Below are positions 22,756 through 30,078 of a DNA stretch of 30,078 bases, piece after piece. The stretch's first letter is position 1. Each line of letters begins with the position of its first letter. Source of the DNA: CAYQLK01 sp964418515. GTDB taxonomy: Bacteria; Patescibacteriota; Microgenomatia; CAYQLK01. A program made the position numbers and the translations under genes. The DNA lies in contig CAYQLK010000010.1 of assembly GCA_964418515.1 (NCBI GenBank), positions 1-30,078 of the forward strand, written 5' to 3'. The notes beneath the pieces are model-generated. The model saw nothing but the letters and a program-made list of their open reading frames with translations, searched no databases and had not been told where the DNA came from.

Positions 22756-25700
22756 TTATATTTCGTTACTACTGGTTTCTTGATTTACTATTAGATAACT
22801 GACAGTCAGATCTACTGTTTGAACTTGGGCAAGTTTAACTCTGAACCCTATACCAGCTATTTTTTCCGTAACACTTACAGCAACCGGCAGTTCTCCTTCG
22901 ACGGTGAGCAGAATGATTGAGTTCTCGGTCACGGCGGTTGTTTCGACGTCAAATAGGTCGTATCCGCTGGTTAAGAGTGTATTGCCGACGATTCGGTTGA
23001 GTGGATTTTCTTCATCTTCCTTAACAGTAATAGTGCTGACTGTAAGGTTTTTTGTTTCGAGTTTGGCTATTTTGACCAAACCTTCGGTATCGATTACAAG
23101 TGATCCTCTAAGTAAATCAAGTCCGCCAGAAGTTGGTAGGTTTTGTAAGTATAGAGTGCCAGCTAGGACGTTTAGCTGACTGCCTAGGCCGTCTGAGGTT
23201 GTGTCTAAAGTAAATATTCCGTCCTGGCTAAAACTTCCAGCGATGTTAGTGTTACTTAGTGAGACTGAATTGAGGAATTCAACTTCGTCTTTGAAGGTGG
23301 CTTGTTGGTCGACCGTGAGGTTAATAACTGTTAGGTCTTGAGGTTCTTCATCTTCAAGCTCGGCTGACTGACTAGATTCTGGTTGAGCGCTTTGGCTAGC
23401 ACCAAGTACAGCGGATGAAGAGGCGATAGCGTCGGTAATCATTTTGTCTATTTCTTCTCGAGTAATTGGACCTTGAGCTGCTTGTTGTGGATTATCAAGA
23501 TTGACTTGAGTGTTCTCTTCGCCTTCGATACTACCGTCGATGCCAATTAAGAGCTTGAGGTTTTCTTCAGATAACGTTGTTTGTCCAATAGTGATAGAGT
23601 CGTTGGCAATTATATTAGTGGCTTCGATGATATCTTGGATTTGAGTTATTTCCGAGAGTATTTCTTCTTCTGTAAACTCTGTTTCTTCACTTGAGGAGTA
23701 GTTTGGAGCTTCTCCTGGAACAAATCCTCGTCCATCTTGTTTTCTGGCGACATTACCCCATTTTTCGTGGTCAAAACGTGGGGCAGTAAGACGGTATGAG
23801 ATTTCACAGTTACAGTTACCAAAGATAGTTAGACGGTTGTTGGTTGGATCTCTTTCGTACCAGACTTTGGCTCGGCTGTCGTTAGTGCTAAGAAGGACAA
23901 CTAAGTCTTTCATATCTTGGCCAAAATCAGTGATTCGATAGAAAAGACCTAGATCACTTGAGGTTTCTAGTTCTGGGAAGTTAATCTGGTACGAGAAGTT
24001 ACCAGTTGAGCCTTCAGGGCGGGTAAGGTTGGCAACTCCAGTTGTCTCTTCTTTTTGTCCAGTCATGGAAGCTACATATGTAGCGTATTTAGTGCCGTCA
24101 ATGAAATATGGAGGGTCGATTGTTCCAAAGTCGACTTTAAGGGTGCCATCACCAAAGTTGATTTCTCCGTTCGTTGGGTCGTTGCTTTGAATAACAGAAC
24201 CATTAGTTAATGTAATAACTGATGCGATAGGGGATGATTCCATAACGAAATGACTGTCTTCGGTTGCGCTATTGTTGTTGCGTCCACCGAGATAGGATGC
24301 AGAAGTGTCTCTAACCCAACCCCATGCTGAGGTGGTGGTGGTGGTACAACTAGCGCCAACGCCATCGTTTTGACCAGCAACTTGAAGGACGTATTTGGAG
24401 CCTGCTTGGACTAAGACTGGGGTGGTTAAGGCGAATCTGGCCCAAGTTACCGCGCTGCCGATATTTAATGTTTGGTAAGGTCCAGCAAGCAGTGTGCCAG
24501 CACCATCTGAACCGTTTTCGTCATAGATACAAACTGATGCTTCCTCTGTTGCGCCCGCCATGCTTATTTTGACTTGGACGGTAGATAGATAAATATCAGC
24601 AGCTGGAGTGAAAGATTGAGTTTTTACAGCTGTACTGGAGTTAACTGTGGTTGAGTTACTGAAGAATCCATGGTTTGTGTTTTTGGTGGCTTCCATGGTG
24701 AATAGATAGTCTGTGGAAGCGCTTGCTTCTGAACGACCACCTGAATAGATATCGGAAGCGGAAACGGTCCATTGCCAAGCGCTGGAAGTGGTGGTGGTAC
24801 ATCCTGCGCCGACACCTGTGTTTTGCAGGGCAATTTGAAGAACATATTTGTTATTCCCAAGAAGTGGCACAGCCGTGTTAAATGAGAATCTGACATGACT
24901 TACAGTGCTTGAAATATTTAGTGTTTGATTAGACATGGCAATTAGCGTTCCTGGAGCGTCGGCGTTATTGTCATAGATACAAGCGACGGCTTCTTCGGTA
25001 CCGTTGGTCGAGAATATTTTGGCAACCACAGCCGTGACAGACATTGGGGTGTCTGGGGTGAATGATTGATATTTGGCCGTGGTGTCACTGGTACCAGTGG
25101 TAGCTGAGTTGATGATTGCGACACCAGTACCGGAGATGTCTGAATATACGCTACCTGTAGCTGAAAATATCTCTCCACCGTCTGAGTTGGCAGTATCAAG
25201 AATTCTTAGTAGGTTGTTTGTCCCGTCGCGGAAGTTGAATATGCCATTGTTGGCTACATCTATATTAAGAGTAGAGGCAGTTGTTGTAATATCTCCGCCG
25301 TTTACAGCTACATCGCTTGCTGTTGTGATTAGTCCAGCAGTAGAAATACTCCAATTGTCGTCGGTAATTGAGAGGTTGGTTGTGCTAGCCGAACCAATAG
25401 TAATTGTGTTAGCTACGGCGCCAGTTCCAATTTGGACTGTCTTGGCGTTGGTCGCGCCAGTGGCAATTTGCACTGTTGTTGCTCCAGTGCCAGAGCCAAT
25501 TGCAACGGTGTTTGTAGCACTAGATTGGCCTAAAGTTAATAATCCAGTTTGGGCGGTACCACCATAGGTCATAGTTCCGGTTGTGGTGCTGGCTCCGACC
25601 GTATAAGTGGTACCAGCTACACCGTCGAGTGTGAAGTTTCCACTGCCTGCTCTAAGGTTAAGTGCGCCAGCGCCTGATGTGTTGCCAATTGTGATTGTGC

Positions 25701-27692
25701 CTGTATAAGAGCTGGTACCAATGTTGATAGCAGTTGACCCTGAGGTGTTGATGTCAAAAGTACCAGTGGAGGTAACACCGGTAGCTCCAGTAATTGCTCC
25801 TGCGCCTGTAATGTCAAGGGAAGCAGTATTGAGGAAGTTTGATACAGTTCCTGATATTTCGATAGCGTCTGTTAGAGTGCCGGCTGTGTTGGTAATCATT
25901 AGCGCGTTGCTCAGGTTGCTTGAAGCAGCGTTATTTTCAATAAATATTCCGTTTGTAACTGTTTCTGGTGTTTTGAGATTTTCTACCTTAAATAGAGTAT
26001 CAAAGGCACCTGTTGTGCCTGTATCGGCTTGGGTTATCAGCATTCCGTTAAGTGTGCCAGTTGCACCGGTTCCACTTGGAGTAAGGGTATATGTGTAGCC
26101 TGTAGCTGTTGCGTCTGTAGTTGGTGTAAAGTTTTGTGCCCAAGTGAATGCTGCTTGGTTAAGAATAAGGTTGGCATCGAGATCAAGGGTGTCGGCAAAA
26201 TCAACAAAGTCTAGAGNNNNNNNNNNNNNNNNNNNNNNNNNNNNNNNNNNNNNNNNNNNNNNNNNNNNNNNNNNNNNNNNNNNNNNNNNNNNNNNNNNNN
26301 NNNNNNNNNNNNNNNNCCTGTATTAGCATTGTCTGATTGAGATATCACAAAACCTTGCAGTGTACCTGACGAACCTGTACCTGTTGGGTTGAGTGTAAGT
26401 GAGGCTGCATTTATGGTTGCATCGGAGGTGGGGGTGTTGGTTATTTGAATATTGGATCCTTCACCGTTGGTTACAATCAAGTCGCCAGTGCCGTTCGGCG
26501 CAAGTGTTAGCGCTCCGTTGCTGTTAGTGCCAATTGTGGCGGCCCCGCTGAAGATTAGGTTGCCCGAAGCATCAAGAACAGGAACTTGATTAATATCTGG
26601 AGTTTGAGAAGGGAAATAGCCAGCTAGAGCGTCGGCGTTGAGTGCATAAGCACTTGACACAATCCTTTGTCTGGGAGTCATTTCTGAGTCTGCACCGACG
26701 GTGACTCCTAGATACAAAGTAGCATTTTCACTAAATAGAGTGCTAGGAATTGTGGTATCTGAGGCACCTGTGTCTCCAAGTAGGACTGAAAAAATACCAT
26801 TTGAGTCTGGGGTGATATTCCAGGTTTTTGAGGTCCATTGAGCACTTCCACCAGATGAGACTGTATAGATGTTGAATACGAAGTTAGTAGCTGAGGTTAT
26901 TGGAGAACCAGAGGCATTAGTAATTCGACCCTGGAAAGAAAGAATCCTTGGAGGAGCAACAGCTGCTAAAACTTGACCCTCTAGAGGTGAAGGTTGAGGG
27001 GTTTCAAGGCTGATTTGGGTTTGATTTGGTGTCAGCATGAAGGTTGAACCAGAAATAACTAATGCCATTGTGGCTAAGCCAAGGAATATTCTTTGTGAAA
27101 AATGCAGTTTGGCCTTCTTGGGCAGGGTTTTCTGAGGTAAGCCAAGAAGATCGGTAAGTGGCTTGTATGAAAAACCCCATTTTTTAAGCTTCTCAAGCTC
27201 TTGAGAGAGAGCGAGAAGACTGACTGCAGCTCCGACAGTCTGCGTTTCGGAGCTGCTTAGTTTTTGATTAGCATTGTTTGCCTCAATGCTGGTAGGGTTT
27301 GTAGTCATCTGCTCAACTGTGTGGTTTGTCAGGTGTGAAAACCCGTTTGCCTCAAACCATTTTGAGAGAGATTTTAGAAATTTGATTTGTCGAGAAAGTG
27401 TGGATTTAGCAAACTTGTTCTGAACATCCTTGTGGTAGAGCTCAATTGTTTCGATATCGAGTTTTGGATAGTTGGTTCGATTTTGTTTAATCGACCAAAT
27501 AACGAATTTCTTTAAATCGGAGCGGTAATTACTATAAGTTGATTTTGATGTGGAGGAGAGGGCGAGTGTTTCGAAGTAACCTTTGGAAGCGTTGAGTATA
27601 CCAAGAGCAAACTCTTTTTTAGAGTTTTGGACAGGTTTATTTATAGTGCTGGCAGGTATCTTAAGGCCTGAGGCAAACAGGACTTTTTTCAT
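22756..27692 (-). CDS. Giant surface protein with recombinase SAM-like N-terminus, interrupted by an assembly gap
   Basis: One gene split by the 100-N placeholder at 26217-26316; both sides stay open up to the gap and carry the same repeat type. At least ~1,610 residues. From the N-terminus (ATG 27692): a SAM-like core-binding domain as in tyrosine recombinases (~45-125: TYSNYRSDLKKFVIW, STLSRQIKFLKSLSKWF), a helical region, one membrane helix (~203-225), then an extracellular part. That part starts with a domain running from PRILSFQGRITNASG to the tail-fibre-like TPRQRIVSSAYALNADALAGY, followed by many TLTIGxG / TGATTVQIATGAT repeats. Two copies of a ~145-residue jelly-roll-like domain (nt ~24,700-25,090 and ~24,230-24,650) come next, then a domain with FGNCNCEISYRLTAPRFDHEKW, a coiled coil, and a beta-rich end. 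There is no recombinase catalytic domain. Likely an adhesin or fibre. Confidence 0.85.
26217..26316. other. Assembly gap (100 N) inside the giant surface gene
   Basis: Exactly 100 N. On the two sides, LNPTGTGSSGTLQGFVISQSDN and LTPSGTGATGTLNGMLITQADT are homologous repeat copies (compare TGTGSSGTLQG with SGTGATGTLNG). The break probably came from near-identical repeats. The apparent stop codon just inside 26211-26213 is out of frame and caused by the placeholder length. Confidence 0.95.
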
Positions 27693-28107
27693 TATCAATT
27701 GATTTTGAAGCTAGTTATAACTCTAAAAGGCAAATTTTAGATACGATTTATAACTGTCTATAACTCCAGTTTATGAGGCTAAAATAAAACTTGCAACAGG
27801 CAGTTTTAAATTAATTTTTATTGGATAAATTTTGTCTACAAATAGATTATTTTTTTTCAAAAACTATCGGTTATTTCTAAGGCTTGATGTAAGCATCGAA
27901 AATTTCAAATATAGCAATACTTAGGGGTAATTTGATCGGTATAAAACTAGACTTGCAAGGGGTTAGTACTGAGGTTTTAGCTGTTTATGTTTTAAGGGAA
28001 TACTATTTTCTAATAAAGAGTAAATGTATCTCACCAAACTTGATTCTTTTCGATTCCTAAAAATACCTGTTTGATATATTTATATTTTGTATCAAATGTA
28101 CTTTTTA
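27693..28107. other. Intergenic region between the giant surface gene and the Thr/Pro-linker gene
   Basis: No gene seen. Three TATAACT copies lie at about 27715-27766, close to the giant gene start, and may belong to its control region. An AT-rich inverted repeat TTTGATA (28070-28076) / TATCAAA (28090-28096) lies just after the stop of the minus-strand gene at 28108 and could be a weak terminator. The rest is AT-rich without clear structure. Confidence 0.45.
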
Positions 28108-28671
28108 CTAACTTTTTTTGACTTCGCTAGTGATGACTTGGGTTTTTATTTGACGCCTTTTTCTTTTTAGAAAACTAAGAATGAAGAATTTTTCTATTAA
28201 CAAATATAGAGTGAGTGTCAGCAGAAAGCCAAGTAAAATGCCAGAAACGAAAGGGTTTGTTTGAATGTACGCCATTAGTTTAAATGGTGCATTTAGTAGG
28301 GTTGTGGGAGATTCGGGGCTGAGTAGTCGATAGAGAGCGGTTTGCTGTTCTTCTAATTCTACGATTTTGTCGATAATTTCCTCTTTTTCGGGTGGGGTAA
28401 GTGGTTTGGTTCTATCAGGAGTAGGTATTGCTGTGGGAGCTGGTGTAGGGGTGCTGGTGGGCCCAGGAGTTGGTGTTGATGTCGGTCCAGGAGTTGGTGT
28501 TGATGTTGCACCTGGAACAGGCGTTGGGGTTGGTGTCGGTGTGGGTGTTGGGGTTGCGGTTGGGCAGATATTAACACAGGCCGTCGTGTTGACATCCTCG
28601 GCGCGAACCTCTGTTTGAATAATAAACAGAAATGCTAGTGATAGTAGTGGAATGGTTAGTTTGGGCAGCAT
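28108..28671 (-). CDS. Exported membrane protein with Thr/Pro-rich linker
   Basis: Not a named family. With ATG at 28671: signal peptide MLPKLTIPLLSLAFLFIIQT (cut near VRAED), a short CVNIC pair of cysteines, a TPTP/GPTSTPTP linker (~35-85), a charged helical segment (PPEKEEIIDKIVELEEQQTALYRLL, by position ~90-115), then a membrane helix (~142-165) and a basic tail (LKRKRRQIKTQ). An ATG seven codons upstream is less likely because the TATAAT -10 box overlaps it. It lies downstream of the DUF916-like gene on the same strand, but a terminator separates them, so it is probably transcribed alone. A role as stalked anchor or assembly factor for the neighbouring surface proteins is a guess. Confidence 0.75.
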   Translation of the reverse strand: MLPKLTIPLLSLAFLFIIQTEVRAEDVNTTACVNICPTATPTPTPTPTPTPVPGATSTPTPGPTSTPTPGPTSTPTPAPTAIPTPDRTKPLTPPEKEEIIDKIVELEEQQTALYRLLSPESPTTLLNAPFKLMAYIQTNPFVSGILLGFLLTLTLYLLIEKFFILSFLKRKRRQIKTQVITSEVKKS

Positions 28672-28678
28672 TTGGCCA

Positions 28679-28709
28679 ATATTATACTGCATAGGTTTTG
28701 ACCTTATTC
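28679..28709 (-). promoter_or_regulatory. Promoter giving a nearly leaderless transcript
   Basis: On the minus strand TATAAT occupies 28686-28681, with a weak TTGAAT-type -35 about 19 bases upstream. Transcription would start about 28675-28671, at or within a few bases of the ATG at 28671. Confidence 0.45.
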
Positions 28710-28733
28710 AACCAAAATCTTTACCTTATGATC

Positions 28734-28764
28734 AAAAAAAACACTCCCCGAGTGCAGGAGTGTT
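28734..28764 (-). terminator. Intrinsic terminator after the DUF916-like gene
   Basis: On the minus strand AACACTCC (28764-28757), a nine-base loop and GGAGTGTT (28747-28740) are followed by a T tract. It terminates the leftward transcript of the DUF916-like gene. Confidence 0.88.
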
Positions 28765-28771
28765 TTATCAT

Positions 28772-28835
28772 GAACCGAACCGAACCGAACCGAACCGAAC
28801 CGAACCGAACCGAACCGAACCGAACCGAACCGAAC
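28772..28835. repeat. Pentanucleotide tandem repeat (CGAAC)n
   Basis: Twelve complete CGAAC units after a partial GAAC, without a mismatch. It lies between the stop of the DUF916-like gene and its terminator. Perfect short tandem repeats are slippage-prone, so copy number may vary. Confidence 0.97.
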
Positions 28836-28884
28836 TAAAAATATGGAACAAATTACAAGTGCAAGGCAGTAGATGTTTAAGACG

Positions 28885-29940
28885 TTACTTCTTCTTTTGA
28901 ATCTCTGCAATAATCTTGCGGCGGTATGCCCTCAGTGCGAGAACTATCAGCATAACGACTACCGCGATTGCAAGTCCAGCGACGGACAGAGCCTTCCAAG
29001 GGATTACCCAGAACGAAGTGCTTGAGCTTACAATGTCATTTTTGAGTCCGTAGCTAGCAATAACTTCTACGGTGTATTTTCCGAAACCAAATTCTGGATT
29101 GAATTTGCCAACGAAACTTCTAACTGCGCCTGGAAGAACCGAAAGGGCAGAGTTGTTAAATGATTCTCTAGAAACTTCGTTGCCGAACATGTTGCGGACA
29201 ATAATGTCTCCAGCTGGTGTTAGGTGAACAGAACCTGAGTTTTCAAGCCTGGCTTCAATGCTAACTGGTCCAGATTCGTACATTGACTTGTCTGTTTTAA
29301 TGCTTGAGATTGATAAAGCTTCTTCAACATCTCCAGAAACTCTAACTAATACGACTGGTCCGGTTCTGGTAATAACTTTGGAACCAGTTCCAGCTGCTTT
29401 TTCAGGAGGGGTGGTAGTTATAAAAACAGCACCAAAATGTCCGCCTGGTTCAGCGTCTTTTGGAACGGCTATTGAGAAGCTAAAAGCTTCTGATGATTTT
29501 GGATCAATTGTAACCTGAGTTTTTGAAGCTCGAATCCAGCTAGCTAATGCGTATTGATTATTAAGTGGTGATTCAGAAAAAACTGCATCACCGTTCTCGT
29601 TGATGGTTTCAATATCAGCCAGAGTCACATAGTAGGTAAGTGGATCGTCTGATTTGTTCTCGATGACAACTTGATGATTACTTGTTTGGCCAGGGTCTAG
29701 ATTAAGATCAAACTTAATCGGAGAGAAGGTAATGTTGGTTTCTGCGACTTGCTGTTGAACAGCTTGAGGCTGAGCTGAAGGTGTTGAGGCGCTTGGTACC
29801 CCAATCGGTGTAAGGGAATTATTTTCGGACTTAAGTGGTTGTGAAGAAGGGTTGCTTTGAGCTAGTACTGGAGAAGTAGCAAGCGAAACTATTAAAGAGG
29901 ACGAAGCCAATGTAATGGCTAGTTTTTTGGGCAGATTCAT
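28885..29940 (-). CDS. DUF916-like (WxL-associated) cell-surface protein
   Basis: A 351-residue exported protein. Signal peptide ~1-28 (MNLPKKLAITLASSSLIVSL, cut near VLAQS). A low-complexity Ser/Pro/Gln stretch follows, then a first Ig-like domain (~75-185) resembling the DUF916 peptidoglycan-binding domain: FSPIKFDLNLDPGQTSNHQVVIENKSDDPLTYYV by position, key residues PGQT and ENKS, with PKDAEPGGHFGAVFI. A second beta domain (~200-300) follows, then a membrane helix (~316-340) and basic tail (RAYRRKIIAEIQKKK). In Firmicutes DUF916 proteins pair with WxL proteins. Here the upstream partial gene ends like one, 36 bases away, so they are probably co-transcribed. No Shine-Dalgarno is visible. 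Confidence 0.8.
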   Translation of the reverse strand: MNLPKKLAITLASSSLIVSLATSPVLAQSNPSSQPLKSENNSLTPIGVPSASTPSAQPQAVQQQVAETNITFSPIKFDLNLDPGQTSNHQVVIENKSDDPLTYYVTLADIETINENGDAVFSESPLNNQYALASWIRASKTQVTIDPKSSEAFSFSIAVPKDAEPGGHFGAVFITTTPPEKAAGTGSKVITRTGPVVLVRVSGDVEEALSISSIKTDKSMYESGPVSIEARLENSGSVHLTPAGDIIVRNMFGNEVSRESFNNSALSVLPGAVRSFVGKFNPEFGFGKYTVEVIASYGLKNDIVSSSTSFWVIPWKALSVAGLAIAVVVMLIVLALRAYRRKIIAEIQKKK

Positions 29941-29976
29941 ATTTGTTTTTTTAATTATATATATAAAAATTACAAA

Positions 29977-30078
29977 TTAAAAGATACCATAACTGGTGTA
30001 AGTCAAGGTATTCGTGTAAGTACCAGCAGGCTGAGTACCTGTGATTTCTAGTGAATAGCCAATATCAGCAGTTCCACC
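29977..30078 (-). CDS. C-terminal end of a probable WxL-type surface protein (partial)
   Basis: The window edge cuts this gene; 33 codons and a TAA stop are seen. The encoded end has GTADIGYSLEITG and QPAGTYTNTLTYT, the G-T-Y-(T)-x-T-L-T-(W/Y) pattern that closes WxL domains and related coat-type beta domains. Its position directly upstream of the DUF916-like gene supports this. Family call is tentative because only the tail is available. Confidence 0.6.
   Translation of the reverse strand, partial: GGTADIGYSLEITGTQPAGTYTNTLTYTSYGIF

Noticed and set aside
22756..27692. Prophage tail-fibre and integrase module
   Set aside because: The integrase-like part lacks the catalytic domain, a membrane helix follows it, and no other phage genes are present.
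28367..28618. Val/Gly-rich plus-strand frame opposite the Thr/Pro-linker gene, and similar frames through the CGAAC array
   Set aside because: These are repeat-derived frames with no independent coding evidence.

Overview
The window looks like a scaffold from a Candidate Phyla Radiation (Patescibacteria) bacterium. I lean towards Microgenomates, Dojkabacteria or Katanobacteria, but cannot fix the phylum by eye. The evidence is a 16S rRNA end with no 23S behind it, a short phosphoglycerate kinase, leaderless or nearly leaderless genes, several Thr/Pro-linker surface proteins, a very large tail-fibre-like surface protein, and AT-rich DNA. Four runs of exactly 100 N (2154-2253, 5745-5844, 11040-11139, 26217-26316) are scaffold placeholders. 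Two of them cut through genes.

Layout. 1-1238: 3' end of 16S rRNA, a spacer with a terminator, tRNA-Ile on the opposite strand with decayed tRNA-like copies behind it, then tRNA-Cys. 1247-7097: Nudix hydrolase, a membrane-anchored Clp-type AAA+ ATPase (minus strand), a short-chain dehydrogenase, then pgk and gap separated by a repeated intergenic element. 7245-9656: three Thr/Pro-rich exported or membrane proteins, each in its own transcription unit with a good promoter and terminator. 9851-13424: ribosomal protein S1, RadA and a YacL-like PIN-TRAM protein. 13425-14235: an 811-base gene-free stretch with several strong hairpins that I read as a candidate non-coding RNA. 14236-18463: a 902-residue protein with a C-terminal sortase domain, followed by a surface protein ending in a textbook LPKTG signal. 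18472-22751: a foldable intergenic element, rho, a LysM/M23 peptidase, obg, tRNA-Ala and a small NIF3/YqfO-like protein. 22756-30078 (minus strand): a giant surface protein whose cytoplasmic N-terminus resembles the SAM-like domain of tyrosine recombinases, a Thr/Pro-linker membrane protein, a DUF916-like protein and the end of a probable WxL-type surface protein.

How the parts fit. Besides housekeeping genes, this is largely a cell-envelope region: a sortase next to its probable substrate, two proteins sharing a C-terminal TATVRADTGDPL plus membrane-helix signal, a peptidoglycan hydrolase, and the DUF916/WxL pair. Promoters of the sortase, its substrate, two of the Thr/Pro-rich proteins and the candidate RNA carry variants of a short TATAACCTATA / CCTATAG element beside or between perfect or near-perfect -35 and -10 boxes. 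This suggests one regulator for the surface programme. None of the 21 genes ends in TGA, and no in-frame TGA interrupts them.
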